From contig OX392529.1 of the NCBI GenBank assembly GCA_947623455.1, positions 8,742,001-8,806,000 of the forward strand: a DNA stretch of 64,000 nt, given 5' to 3'. The notes under the pieces were generated by a model. It searched no databases and had not been told where the DNA came from. It saw only the letters and a program-made list of their open reading frames with translations. Both the position numbers and the translations under genes were made by a program. Source of the DNA: Mimachlamys varia (Eukaryota > Mollusca > Bivalvia > Pectinida > Pectinidae). This document shows positions 1 through 12,550 of the stretch, one piece after another. Numbering within the stretch: the first letter of the stretch is position 1; the number at the start of each line of letters is the position of its first letter.

Positions 1-105
1 GAACTCAAATTCGATTAAACTGGGGGCAAGATATGAACAAAGTCAATATTTACACGACGGAGACCCATGGAAAATACAGGAGTATAAAGCAAGTGTCTTG
101 TGCTA
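1..105 (+). repeat. Partial copy of a dispersed repeat (family shared with 55925-56130 and 57823-57998)
   Basis: The first hundred bases begin GAACTCAAATTCGATTAAAC and align by eye with the same block at about 55975 and 57876, including the later 'GGAGACCC' and 'AAGxGTCTT' stretches. Similarity fades after about position 105. The left end is cut by the window edge. In the 55.9 kb copy the block lies inside a 1,021-bp element with inverted terminal repeats, so this is probably a fragment of that family. I see no credible open frame preserved among the three copies; small indels differ between them. Confidence 0.6.
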
Positions 106-302
106 AAAACGAACATATAATCCTTTAGATCGGGGTATATTTTTTCGTTGTAAGATAATAATTATGACCTGTAAAGAGAAGTTTCATGTCCATAAAAAAT
201 GCTCATTTTAAATTATAAAGTATCTCGAATATTTTCATCCAACACTTTTTGGACAATTTTTTTCTTAGAAATAATTTTTCATATGATCACGATACCAGAG
301 CA

Positions 303-1583
303 GATAAGATGTAGTGATAGGCTGTAGTGATCTAAGCAGATATGCTGTACTGACAGGCTGTAGTGATCTAAGCAGATAGGCTGTACTGATCTAAACAGAT
401 AGGCTGTCCTGACAGGCTGTAGTGATCTAAACAGATAGGCTGTATTGATCTAAGCAGATATGCTGTACTGACAGGCTGTACTGATCTAAACAGATAGGCT
501 GTAGTGATCTAAGCAGATAGGCTGTAGTGATCTAAACAGATAGGCTGTACTGATCTAAACAGATAGGCTGTACTGACAGGCTGTAGTGATCTAAACAGAC
601 AAGCTGTACTGATCTAAGCAGATAGGCTGTACTGACAGGCTGTAGTGATCTAAACAGACAGGCTGTACTGATCTAAGCAGATAGGCTGTACTGACAGGCT
701 GTACTGATCTAAACAGATAGGCTGTAGTGATCTAAGCAGATAGGCTGTAGTGATCTAAACAGATAGGCTGTGGTGATCTAAACAGATAGGCTGTAGTGAT
801 CTAAACAGATAGGCTGTGGTGATCTAAACAGATAGGCTGTAGTGATCTAAACAGATAGGCTGTAGTGATCTAAACAGATAGGCTGTACTGATCTAAACAG
901 ATAGGCTGTAGTGATCTAAGCAGATAGAGTGTAGTGATCTAAACAGATAGGCTGTAGTGATCTAAACAGATAGGCTGTACTGATCTAAGCAGATAGGCTG
1001 TAGTGATCTAAACAGATAGGCTGTAGTGATCTAAGCAGATAGGCTGTACTGACAGGCTGTAGTGATCTAAGCAGATAGGCTGTACTGACAGGCTGTACTG
1101 ATCTAAGCAGATAGGCTGTACTGATCTAAGCAGATAGGCTGTACTGATCTAAGCAGATAGAGTGTAGTGATCTAAACAGATAGGCTGTAGTGATCTAAGC
1201 AGATAGGCTGTACTGACAGGCTGTAGTGATCTAAGCAGATAGGCTGTACTGACAGGCTGTACTGATCTAAGCAGAAAGGCTGTACTGATCTAAGCAGATA
1301 GAGTGTAGTGATCTAAACAGATAGGCTGTAGTGATCTAAACAGATAGGCTGTACTGATCTAAGCAGATAGAGTGTAGTGATCTAAACAGATAGGCTGTAG
1401 TGATCTAAACAGATAGGCTGTACTGATCTAAGCAGATAGGCTGTACTGATCTAAGCAGATAGGCTGTACTGATCTAAGCAGATAGGCTGTAGTGATCTAA
1501 ACAGATAGGCTGTAGTGATCTAAACAGATAGGCTGTAGTGATCTAAACAGATAGGCTATAGTGATCTAAGCAGATAGTGATCT
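303..1583. repeat. Tandem array A, 23-bp monomer
   Basis: About 58 tandem units built on GATCTAAACAGATAGGCTGT plus a 3-base joint (GTA/CTG or AGT). Common variants are AAACAG versus AAGCAG, and GTAGTG versus GTACTG. About ten units are short 13-bp forms (CTGACAGGCTGTA) that lack the TCTAAxCAGAT segment; these start near 348, 408, 468, 570, 632, 692, 1047, 1085, 1212 and 1248. The units are degenerate at the left edge ('AGATAAGATGTAGTGATAGG') and end at 'AGATAGTGATCTGACATTG'. No coding role is apparent. Confidence 0.95.
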
Positions 1584-3202
1584 GACATTGCCAAAACAAA
1601 ATAATTGCCCTGAAATAAAACGACATACTATTAATGTGTATGTTACCCATGTCTTTGTGACACGATGATGTTTTGCAGCAAGCGTCTTTTTCTGTTTTGA
1701 TTTATGCATACAGAAACTAATACAGTTTATTTAAATGTAATTGAAAGGAATGTTTAACACTAAGCTATCAGGTTTAAGTAATCAAAATATCAAATATTTT
1801 CTTTTTAACACCAGACATGAAAAAAACTTTGGTGCCTTATCTAACTGGTCGTCTATCAAACTGCCATATTTTATCCGATTTTAATTCAATACTATAAAAT
1901 ACAGTTTCTGCTATATGACTTCAGAGTGAGAAATGATGTTACTCTACACTTTATTTATGATATAATGGCTGTGTTCACATTGTATCTTTTTACAGACAAA
2001 CAGACTTGTTTGGACATGCTTTTTAAATGAACAGTATACATTCTGTGTGAAAACTAGTACGGGCTTGATTTAGATATTATAAATGTTTGCATTTAAAGTT
2101 GCGATTTACAGCTTTACATATTTAAACTCCCCTTTAGTGTGATTGGCATAGAAAGTAACAGGAGAGTTTCTTTTTCTTTTACTGACCACTCCCATACTTC
2201 CGCGAACCAGCAAGCTATTTGGTGGAACGTAGGTCGGAGTGTTTGTGTACACAACGCAGAGTTTAATGGCCAGGGAAAACGGCGATGTTTATCCGTAACC
2301 AATGTCAACCTTAATGGTTATTATTTAAAAGTTTTTGTCGTGTTAATCACTGTTTCCACTACAGTTAACACACTGTTTTCTATAAGTTTACCCACATATT
2401 TGAAAGGAAATGCCTTTCGTTGTATAGCAATTGCTTGAAGTCATAGCTGTTTTGTTAGATTTTAACAGTAATTCAAATGCTCAAAGTGCAATATGTGATA
2501 GGTATCCATCGCTACTCCTATATTCCCCCAGTAATAGTATGTATCGCTAAACAGATAAATAGAATGTCGCGCGATAGGGTTCCCCCTTTTCCGTGTGCAT
2601 TTTTCATCTAAGCGATTGATTCAAAGCCACTATACATGTTATCTGAGACGGAGTGCAAATCTTTGATATTACGTAGTCCAACATGGCGTCAAAATAACGT
2701 CATGTGATGCGGCATTGAAAATTGTAGTATACAGTGTGATATACTACAATTTGGATTACTAATGATATATGGGCGAAGGCAACACAGAATGTAAATATTG
2801 TTAAATGTACATAGGGTAGCCCTGCATATACCAGGCAATGCAATTGATCTTTTGAATTATTTATGATGCGCAACAGTTATGTATCAAATGAGCAATCAAA
2901 TTAAGTCTGTAATATGCCGATGAAAATGTGCATTACACACAGAGTTAAAATTAACCATTATAGGGCAGTGATTACGCGGAAACCATGCGTTGCATAAACA
3001 TGTTTTTATTTCTAAGAACTCGGGAATAAAACTATGTATGTTAGGAATTCTTTATCATCGAACCTCGTAATACTTGCTAAATCCATCTCATGCAATACAA
3101 TAGTTTAGAACAGCTGTGAAGATAAGAAAACTAACGACAGAAACATTAGACCGAGGTTATAACTGTGATCTGTTTACTGTAGTAGAATGGATGATGGTTG
3201 TT
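1584..3202. other. Low-copy AT-rich segment, no supported gene
   Basis: Between array A and a small 32-bp repeat I find only short open frames. One, at 2139-2438 on the plus strand (99 codons), overlaps a 64-codon frame on the other strand and has no recognisable domain. The one structure I can point to is a 13-bp perfect hairpin at 2719-2752, listed separately. Splice-site or exon prediction is not possible by eye here. Confidence 0.5.
2719..2752. other. Perfect 13-bp inverted repeat (hairpin)
   Basis: AAATTGTAGTATA at 2719-2731 is followed by the 8-base loop CAGTGTGA and its exact reverse complement TATACTACAATTT at 2740-2752. There is no T-run typical of a bacterial terminator, and the genome is eukaryotic. 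It may be a remnant of a small fold-back element or simply a chance hairpin in AT-rich DNA. Confidence 0.6.
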
Positions 3203-3318
3203 TGATTATGTTTCCGTTTCAGCCATTTCTACTGTGATTATGTTTCCGTTTCAGCCATTTTTACGTTGACTTTGTTTTCGTTTCAGCAATTTTTACTTTG
3301 ATAAAGTTTCCGTTTTAC
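3203..3318. repeat. Four-unit 32-bp tandem repeat
   Basis: Units start at 3203, 3235, 3267 and 3299, an exact 32-base period, each beginning TGATTATGTTTCCGTTTCAG or a diverged form of it. The second unit is nearly identical to the first; the third and fourth carry several substitutions and the last is incomplete. This is a small minisatellite next to the much larger arrays of the window. Confidence 0.85.
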
Positions 3319-4285
3319 TGATAAATTGCAAATTGTTTTTCACTGCTGGTCGACTTACAGCCGAACAGGTTAGCCATATTTTTGCTATGATTCGTCTTGT
3401 ACGGTGTATTCGCAATACTAGTCTAGAATAAATTGTCTGTTATAGCTTAAGTTATAAATTGTATAGTATCAGGGTTTAAAAGAATTGTTTCACCGTATAA
3501 TGCACGTTCATATTGATAGTCTTCCTTCATCGACAGACTATCAAATAGATATACAGTCTGTACGTTTCTATTTTGTCGTTCCAGTGATTATATAACAGGG
3601 TGGGTGGGTATGCTGCCGCAACCCTGTTGCCGGGATTACTTTATTTGTTGTATGAATAGTTGTAGATTTGGATCACACCAACGGGAGCTGTGGGACCATG
3701 TTCGATCTATGTTTTATTACTCATCAGCACTGGTAGTACATTATCGATTGTACCAAATTTGTATTTTTTAAACATGACAAAGGCAATTATACAAATCTGT
3801 GGACACCGTCAACACCTTCCAGATATCGCGTGGTTATGTTTAAGTCGTTCCATGTACGGTGTCCCGAGGTTGACCTTTGACCTCTGATTTGTATCGTTTG
3901 ATCTTGCACTGTTTACAAGGAATACGAGTTAAAGTAAGCATTATCCACCACGTAATCAACATTGGCACCATTTCTCTCTCATTTAACTACGACACATGTT
4001 TCCGAACCCTCTAAAGGTTCCCTTAATAGGCAAACTATGCTGGATATTAAAACAACAGAAAACAACAAAGTATGGTACAAATATGGTCATGTGCATGTAA
4101 TATACCAAAATGTTTGTGATCACATGGACTTTCTTGATATATTCAATAATAAGCTGTATATGATCAGATATTCTTGAACAAAGTGATTTGGTGGCAAGAT
4201 GCATCTTGCATCATGGAATAATATATAAGTTACCAAATATGAAACCAGAAAAACAACAATGCCGTTGTACTCTCAAGTGTCTATA
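3319..4285. other. Low-copy segment, no supported gene
   Basis: Short open frames occur (3690-3887 and 3962-4177 on the plus strand, 3983-4204 on the minus strand). None shows a recognisable domain or a convincing start context, and the last two overlap on opposite strands. I see no RNA gene or repeat with clear boundaries. Confidence 0.45.
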
Positions 4286-4640
4286 TTTGACTAGATATGA
4301 CTCTTTCAAAGCGTACATTTGAGTCTGTTTTGACCTTGAAATGCAAATGGCGGTTGTGAATAACATCTGATTCACACATAAATCGTGTATAGGAGGTATT
4401 TCAATCATCAAAAAAGCTCTTATTAGATACTATTAAGACCTCTGATCATAACAAGAAGACTGTTTTAGGAAAAATAGTTTAACCGCTGAGTGCATTAATG
4501 ATATAAAATGCATTTTCTATAAAAGCACCAAACTCCACAATTTTAACATTTAAATTGAGACTTTTTATAGTCGCCAATTGCAATTCAAGGTCAAAACAGA
4601 ATATATTTGTACGCTTTGATAGAGCCATATCCAGTCAAAC
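4286..4640. repeat. Long imperfect inverted repeat, probable fold-back or MITE-like element
   Basis: The left arm 4286-4352 (starting TTTGACTAGATATGACTCTT) matches the reverse complement of 4572-4640 over about 67 bases with roughly 80-85% identity by eye. Shared blocks include CAAAGCGTACA and CTGTTTTGACCTTGAA. The arms are separated by about 220 bases with no symmetry. I could not define clean ends or a target duplication, so the true element may be longer. A non-autonomous DNA element or an inverted duplication are both possible. Confidence 0.65.
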
Positions 4641-6465
4641 AAATGAACAAACACCTTGGCAAATGACATGTCAAAAGCAAGGTTCGTGATTAGCCATGAC
4701 ACATAGCAACAATTGGTTAAGTTATTTCCGTTAAATTTGCCCGAAATATTGATAAATACGTTTGTAAAATAGCTATAGATATGCTATATAGATGACCTTT
4801 AAACAATGTTTTACTTTTTATTATTTTATTCCATTGACCTCTAGTTCTGCTGATGATCCCTCAAATGACGACATGAACATTTCGTTTCCTTAGTTTGGTA
4901 TTCTACATCGACTTACTGGTCGTGGTTCGTTACTTTGCTGCTAATAGTCATGGACATTGCTGAGATATGGAGTACAAACTTAGTGCGTAGAATATATCGG
5001 AATAATCTTGGTTGTTTCTATAAACATTAAACTGAACATTAAAAAGAATTCATCAAAAACGAATTAGCATTATTTCTTTTTCCATCATAACCTAAGACGT
5101 ACATTCCCCTCTTCAGAAGTTTCAGAAATTCAGCTCTATCTCAATGTCCTTATTAACAACTGGAACAACTTTACAACCTTATGGACAACTGTCCAAACAG
5201 GACAAAATAGTCACACGTCACTGTAGAACCTACCTGTTTACAGTGTTATTGGTGGGGATATCGGCTGTAAACTTAGAGGAACTTTCTGTGGCACAGCTAT
5301 CGTGGCAGTCTTATTGACAAGTTTTCTCCCTCCTTACAAGAAACGTGATACTTCTGGTGAATACTGTATAAAGACAAAACTAGCCGAGTGTTTGACTCAC
5401 GGCTGTTTTACTATCTGCGCATTCCTCACAGTATATTAACATTCCTCGGCTATTATTGCTAAATCGCTTTAAATAATTCATTTTTTCAAACTCAAACAGG
5501 TAAGATAATCGTAACTAGGAACGGGATACAACAAACTAGGAATACGTTTAGTTTATGCAGTATTTAAGGAAATAAAAGGGTCACGGACGGACTAACCTCC
5601 ACTAGGGAGACGAAAGCCGTAACGGTGACGTAACGTAGGAGACACACCCGTAACAGCAAAAGTAATAGAGAGAAAAAGTCTGAAAGGGGACTCTTCCATA
5701 CCTTTGCTGCCGGGATGCTGCTGTTGTGTCACTGTTTAGTACAGTATCAATATTACAGATACTGCATCATTGCGTCATAATTGCAGCTTGTTGCAGTTTA
5801 TTTCGGAATAAAAAAAAAATAACAAAAAAAAGCAAGCAAACAAAACAAAACTTCAGAGGCAAAAATCAAGTCTTAATAATACATATAAGAAAGCCAATGA
5901 GTTAGTTTCGAAAAGATATGAATCTTAAAACAAATATTCAATTACGAATACAATAATTTAAATCAAAAACGATGTAAGCATTAGAAACAAGACGAATACA
6001 TAAATAAAAAAGCGAAAACCTACCCCAATGCGTACCTTGTCCAGACCAGTTGCGCTATAGACGGAATTTCAAAGGAAACGCATTATATACTCGTTGCCAT
6101 CGCTACATACATCACGTGAATAAAATGGCAGTATCGAATTAAGTTCAATGCGTTTATAATTAATTTCTGAATGACCAATTCTTTTTGCAACAAAATTAAT
6201 GACAAAATGTAAAATCCAAACTAAAAAATCGGAATAAATAAGCATTGAACCGTAAAGTCGGGTTGTGTCTGAACTCATATTTCCTGGTACCACTACAAGA
6301 GGAAGTAAATTTTCTGGGAAAAGAAGAGGTGTATACGTATATACAGGGGTATAGCTATCATATACAATGTTATCAGGCATTTTGCGAGTAACGACCAACA
6401 AATACACACAAATACATCAAACTGATAAAAGGCAAACATAGATCTGTTTATGCGTATGCAGGTGT
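4641..6465. other. Low-copy segment, no supported gene
   Basis: This AT-rich stretch carries an A-run near 5813-5830 and no open frame with a recognisable product. A 112-codon minus-strand frame at 6069-6407 just downstream of array B has no domain that I recognise and partly overlaps the frame running through the array in a different register. Confidence 0.45.
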
Positions 6466-8247
6466 GGGTGGTCTGGTAACGGGAGTGGATTGGTAGAGAT
6501 GTTGGTGGTCTGGTAACGGGGATGTATTGGTAGAGATGTAGGTAGTCTGGTAATGGGGATGTATTGGTAGGGATGTTGGTGGTCTGGTAACGGGAGTGGA
6601 TTGGTAGGGATGTTGGTGGTCTGGTAACGGGAGTGGATTGGTAGAGATGTAGGTGGTCTGGTAACGGGGATGTATTGGTAGAGATGTAGGTGGTCTGGTA
6701 ACGGGAGTGGATTGGTAGAGATGTAGGTGGTCTGGTAACGTGAGTGGATTGGTAGAGATGTAGGTGGTCTGGTAACGTGAGTGGATTGGTAGAGATGTAG
6801 GTGGTCTGGTAACGTGAGTGGATTGGTAGAGATGTAGGTGGTCTGGTAATGGGGATGTATTGGTAGAGATGTTGGTGGTCTGGTAACGGGAGTGGATTGG
6901 TAGAGATGTTGGTAGTCTGGTAACGGGGATGTATTGGTAGAGATGTAGGTGGTCTGGTAATGGGGATGTATTGGTAGAGATGTTGGTGGTCTGGTAACGG
7001 GAGTGGATTGGTAGAGATGTAGGTGGTCTGGTAATGGGGATGTATTGGTAGAGATGTAGGTGGTCTGGTAACGGGGATGTATTGGTAGAGATGTAGGTGG
7101 TCTGGTAACGGGAGTGGATTGGTAGAGATGTAGGTGGTCTGGTTATGGGGATGTATTGGTAGAGATGTAGGTGGTCTGGTAACGGGGATGTATTGGTAGA
7201 GATGTAGGTGATCTGATAACGGGGATGTATTGATACAGATGTAGGTGGTCTGGTAACGGGGATGTATTGGTAGAGATGTAGGTAGTCTGGTAATGGGGAT
7301 GTATTGGTAGAGATGTAGGTGGTCTGGTAACGGGGATGTATTGGTAGAGATGTAGGTGGTCTGGTAACGGGGATGTATTGGTAGAGATGTAGGTGGTCTG
7401 GTAACGGGGATGTATTGGTAGAGATGTAGGTGGTTTGGTAACGGGGATGTATTGGTAGAGATGTAGGTGGTCTGGTAACGGGGATGTCTTGGTAGAGATG
7501 TAGGTGGTCTGGTAACGGGGATGTATTGGTAGAGATGTAGGTGGTCTAGTAACAGGGATGTATTGGTAGAGATGTAGGTGGTCTGGTAATGGGGATGTAT
7601 TGGTAGAGATGTAGGTGGTCTGGTAACGGGGATGTATTGGTAGAGATGTAGGTGGTCTGGTAACGGGGAAGTATTGGTAGAGATGTAGGTGGTCTGGTAA
7701 TGGGGATGTATTGGTAGAGATGTAGGTGGTCTGGTAACGGGGATGTATTGGTAGAGATGTAGGTGGTCTGGTAACGGGGATGTATTGGTAGAGATGAAGG
7801 TGGTCTGGTAACGGGGATGTATTGGTAGAGATGTAGGTGGTCTGGTAACGGGGATGTATTGGTAGAGATGTAGGTGATCTGATAACGGGGATGTATTGAT
7901 ACAGATGTAGGTGGTCTGGTAACGGGGATGTATTGGTAGAGATGTAGGTGATCTGGTAACGGGGATGTATTGGTAGAGATGTAGGTGGTCTGGTAACGGG
8001 GATGGATTGGTAGAGATGTAGGTGGTCTGGTAACTGGTATGTATTGGTAGAGATGTTGGTGGTTTGGTAACGGGAATGGATTGGTAGAGATGTTGGTGGT
8101 CTGGTAACGGGGATGTATTGGTAGAGATGTAGGTGGTCTGGTAATGGGGATGTATTGGTAGAGATGTAGGTGGTCTGGTAACGGGGATGTATTGGTAGAG
8201 ATGTAGGTGGTCTGGTAACGGGGATGTATTGGTAGAGATGTATTGCA
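6466..8247. repeat. Tandem array B, 37-bp monomer
   Basis: About 48 units of a 37-base monomer containing GGTCTGGTAACGGGGATG and TTGGTAGAGATGTAG. Successive GAGATG motifs are 37 bases apart (for example 7384 and 7421). Variants include TGTAGG/TGTTGG, GGGGATGTA/GGGAGTGGA and AACGTGAGTGGA. The variants are regionally clustered: GGGAGTGGA and CGTGAGTGGA are mostly in 6480-7130. On the minus strand the monomer has no stop in any register, so frames of 651 and 387 codons run through it. Because 37 is not a multiple of three, the apparent peptide repeat is 37 residues (three monomers). I interpret this as a minisatellite, not a gene. Confidence 0.95.
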
Positions 8248-8902
8248 AATTTCAGACTATGTGTTATTCCAGTTTTTGTTTGCAAACGATAAGAAACGCT
8301 TATCAAGAACGGGTTTGATTTAATTACATGTGAAGTGTATGTAAGACTCTTATAAGACGTTCGCTTTGCCGTATTTACTCAAATGCCCCATAGTGCTCTG
8401 AACGAAGGACCAGATTCTGCAAAAGTTGTCTCCATTATTTAGAGTAAATACAGAGATTACCGCTATAATGTAGGTGTCTAAAACCTCATGACTCCGCTTT
8501 TACCCAATCCATATATATATGCATGGCGTACAATGCTTTCATAAAAAAGCATGATTCGAATCATTTCACTTTCGCGCTCCTAGGAAAGTTCATTAAAATA
8601 ACATTTAAGATGTTAAGTAGATCTATTAAGTCCAAGTTCAGTAAAATCATACAACTGTACGTATTGATATTGACCAGTGTGATAACAGGTCATTTTTTAA
8701 AACTACAAATGACCCATAGTCGAACAATTTTTATGACGTGTCATTTGAATGTGTATCTTAGCAAACGGTCATTTTCATGTAAAATTAAATTAGTTGTATG
8801 TGTATGTGTATGTCACACGCACCTGTACAGATATCCGTAAGGTTCTAAACCTCTGTAATAAACTCGGAAACGACTTATTATCATATAATGATCATACAAC
8901 AG
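8248..8902. other. Spacer between arrays B and C, no supported gene
   Basis: A 105-codon plus-strand frame at 8523-8840 starts after a short AT repeat (TATATATATG). It has no recognisable domain, and its far end runs into a GT-rich tract. I see no repeat unit or RNA gene here. Confidence 0.45.
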
Positions 8903-10318
8903 AATCGCAAGTAATCGACAGTATAATCACTAGTTCTCATACAGTCAATTCCATCACATCAAACAAGTAATCAACAGTATAATCACTAGTTCTCATACAG
9001 TCAATTCTATCACATCAAACAAGTAATCGACAGTATAATCACTAGTTCTCATACAGTCAATTCTATCACAATAAACAAGTAATCGACAGTATAATCACTA
9101 GTTCTCATACAGTCAATTCTATTACATCAAACAAGTAATCGACAGTATACTCACTAGTTCTCATACAGTCAATTCCATCACATCAAACAAGTAATCAACA
9201 GTATAATCACTAGTTCTCATACAGTCAATTCTATCACATCAAACAAGTAATCGACAGTATACTCACTAGTTCTCATACAGTCAATTCCATCACAACAAAC
9301 AAGTAATCGACAGTATAATATCTAGTTCTCATACAGTCAATTCCATCACAACAAACAAGTAATCGACAGTATAATAACTAGTTCTCATACAGTCAATTCT
9401 ATCACAATAAACAAATTATCGACAGTACAATCACTAGTTCTCATACAGTCAATTCTATCACATCAAACAAGTAATCAACAGTACAATCACTAGTTCTCAT
9501 ACAGTCAATTCCATCACAACAAACAAGTAATCGACAGTACAATCACTAGTTCTCATACAGTCAATTCCATCACAACAAACAAGTAATCGACAGTACAATC
9601 ACTAGTTCTCATACAGTCAATTCCATCACAACAAACAGGTAATCGACAGTACAATCACTAGTTATCATACAGTCAATTCCATCACATCAAACAAGTAATC
9701 GACAGTATAATCACTAGTTCTCATACAGTCAATTCCATCACAACAAACAAGTAATCGACTGTATAATCACTAGTTCTCATACAGTCAATTCTATCACAAC
9801 AAACAAGTAATCATACAGTATAATCACTAGTTCTCATACAGTCAATTCTATCACATCAAACAAGTAATCGACAGTATAATCACTAGTTCTCATACAGTCA
9901 ATTCCATCACAACAAACAAGTAATCGACAGTATAATCACTAGTTCTCATACAGTCAATTCTATCACAACAAACAAGTAATCATACAGTATAATCACTAGT
10001 TCTCATACAGTCAATTCTATCACATCAAACAAGTAATCGACAGTACAATCACTAGTTCTCATACAGTCAATTCCATCACAACAAACAGGTAATCGACAGT
10101 ATAATCACTAGTTCTCATATAGTCAATTCTATCACAACAAACAAGTAATCATACAGTATAATCACTAGTTCTCATACAGTCAATTCTATCATAACAAACA
10201 AGTAATCGACAGTACAATCACTAGTTCTCATACAGTCAATTCTATCACATCAAACAAGTAATCAACAGTATAATCACTAGTTCTCATACAGTCAATTATA
10301 TCACAAGCAATCATACAG
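8903..10318. repeat. Tandem array C, 56-bp monomer
   Basis: About 25 units with an exact 56-base period (AAGTAATC at 8909 and 8965). The core is ATCACTAGTTCTCATACAG, followed by TCAATT, C/TATCACA and TCAAAC or ACAAAC. Variation is light: GTATAATC/GTACAATC, CGACAG/CAACAG/CATACAG and TCAATTC/TCAATTT. The last unit is shortened at TATATCACAAGCAATC. The monomer contains several stops, so no long frames arise. Confidence 0.95.
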
Positions 10319-11188
10319 TAGACTTGGATTAATCCAATCCCAGGCACTGTCTTTGTTTTGAATGTCTCTTTATACGCTCTTTATTCATTATCGTCTTTGA
10401 ATTTTATCCAAATTTAACAAATTTGTTTTTACAATTGTAGGGATAAAATCGACTCGGAGGTTAGCGCTTGTGATTGATGAGCAAATATATAAGATTATGT
10501 GTGTGTTACCTCATCTTGAACATTAATGCAGCCGGGCTATGTCGTTTGTTCAGTTGCCCCCTGTAAGTCTTGAGTTTATAGCTACACATGAATTTGTACT
10601 GCCATGTGACAAATTTGTTTTTGTGTATGAGAAAAATAGCACTAAACCACTTTTATTCAACCGAGTACTTCACCACTTCCCAATGGCTAATTGCGGTTAT
10701 ATACAGCCGTTGAACATCACCATGGTACTTATGAATTTGTATTGTAATTTTGTTCTATTTCGCCACATGAAATGGGGTTGTGTAGTGTAAGGTGTCAATG
10801 CAAATTCGAACTTTATAATTGACATGTGATCGAACGGTTGATTACCGTCTAAAGCCTTGTGGCGTTGCTATCTATGTTGAATAATAGTGACTGCTGATTT
10901 AGTACGCAGCTCTCAGTTGAGCATTCAAGATGCTATCTGGGATATCAGGTAAACTTATTTGCATTTCATCAGAGTATGGCTACTAAAAGTTTTACGTATA
11001 TCGAGGTCTGGAGATGAAATAAACATTTTTTAACAAATATCCTGTTGCATTATGGGATCACATTCCGGTTGACTCATGATACGTAACATTGTACAAAAGT
11101 AGATCAGCAATAACATTATGACCCGCAAGGACACTTTGACTCAACTTTATTGTTGTGTATAGACCGGACAGAAATAAAAGGTTTGAAA
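10319..11188. other. Low-copy segment upstream of the TRIM-like remnant
   Basis: An 83-codon plus-strand frame at 10539-10790 has no recognisable domain. No repeat boundary or RNA gene is evident. If the TRIM-like sequence at 11189 was once a gene, this would be its upstream region, but I cannot identify a promoter by eye. Confidence 0.4.
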
Positions 11189-11814
11189 ATGGCGACAACT
11201 TCATCCAATAGAATCAGACCAAATATACCTTTATGTTTGTACTACATGTACGGAGTTAATATGTGACAAATGTGTGACGATATCTGAGCACGAGGATCAT
11301 ACTGTGATCGACTTGGACGAAGCTAGCGTCGACAAGATGGTGGAAGTAACAGACATTGATGTTTTACAGGAACGAAGGGCCACTGTTCGACGTCAGGTAA
11401 AAGATAATGAGGAATTACACTGCGAATTAGCAGACCGGATACAACAAACCGGAAGTAGGTTGAAACTTGAAATTGACAAACAGGTAAAAACACTCCTTGT
11501 AAACAGTAAACAGTTTAAAAATTTAAACAGGGATAGACTTTCAGTGTTTGAAAACGAATCTTACATCACTGAACGAAAGACATCATCGTCTTAATGAAAG
11601 TAGTGACGTCATAGCTCCTGATGACAAAGCCAATATGTACAATACACAGACCTCGAAGTCGACTAGAGAATTACCTGTTCGCCCTCCTAGATTGATCCTG
11701 GTTTAATACGAAGAACCGGGCATGATTGAAACTCTGGTGTCAAAAGCTCTTGGTGAACTTTCGTTCCAGGATTATATCAGAACAGAATCGGAGTCGTACA
11801 GTACACAGTTCTAA
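11189..11814 (+). pseudogene. TRIM-like (B-box and coiled-coil) protein remnant, frameshifted
   Basis: TRIM-family proteins combine RING, B-box zinc-binding and coiled-coil regions and often act as E3 ligases. Three frames hold consecutive pieces. An ATG at 11189 opens a short MATTSSN... frame that stops at 11265. A second frame from about 11229 reads a B-box-like Cys/His pattern, CTTCTELICDKC then EHEDH, followed by a charged, heptad-like helix rich in E, K, R and L to a stop at about 11592. A third frame from about 11578 continues without a visible gap (NESSDVIAP..., RPPRL), has a stop at 11704, and reads on (EEPGMIETLVSKALGELS) to 11812. No RING is visible. Two shifts and an internal stop make it a pseudogene. 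Intron splicing is an alternative explanation, but I see no matching splice sites and the frames run on closely. The family call rests on the B-box pattern plus coiled coil and on resemblance to mollusc TRIM-like proteins as I remember them. Confidence 0.6.
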
Positions 11815-12550
11815 CAAGGGATGCTTACTTCAATAAATTACAATCGCCCGTTTGCAATGAATTTTAGCTCGTCCTACATTCCTGATGTCTCGACCAATGA
11901 GGACAAAGTACAACTGGCAAATTCTGTGCCACATCGTATTTCACATGGTCTTTGATGCGACTCACATATTCTTGACGTAGGCTTACCATTTTAGCTGCGG
12001 TCACTGATGACCAAACTTCCATTTATATTCATCCTCTGCCCATTTTGTGACAACAGAAAATGTGATATAGACAACACCATTCTCTCAAAGTATGGTTGTC
12101 ATGTCACGTTTTGGTGGTGATGGTTTCTGACTCGTACCTAATTCACCGTTGTGTCAGCCAATCGGATGTGCCAAGGCTATTGTACATCATGTCGGACCTC
12201 CGTGGAACTCGTTGTAGTCAGAGGTCACTGTGATCTGTATGGAAAACAAAACCTACTTTACCCTACCGTCGTATTGGTGCTTATATGCCTATGAGTTTGG
12301 TGATTTGGCCTTGATCGTATCAATATTTTTGGAGGAGATGATTGAAAATGATCGCAATGTTTTTTTGTTTCAAAATGTCGTATATTGTTTTATAAAACAC
12401 ATACACAATATGATTATACAATAATAAAACAAACATTTATTCAGAAAAAAAAAGATTATGAAGTGTCTGATTGATAGGGTTGATCGTTAGATACTACATG
12501 GAATCGGTTTGATATTACTTCATTTCTTCCAGTCCGCATGTGATTATATC
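11815..12550. other. Segment downstream of the TRIM-like remnant; possible further decayed C-terminal pieces
   Basis: Short in-frame stretches such as AAVTDDQTSIYIHPLPI (about 11994-12044) look like protein rather than random sequence. They could be remains of the beta-propeller-like C-terminus common in such proteins. They are broken by stops and I cannot chain them with confidence. A 64-codon frame at 12230-12424 has no recognisable domain. Confidence 0.3.

Noticed and set aside
2139..2438. 99-codon protein gene
   Set aside because: No recognisable domain, an overlapping frame on the other strand, and no supporting signals. Length is within chance for the non-repetitive sequence here.
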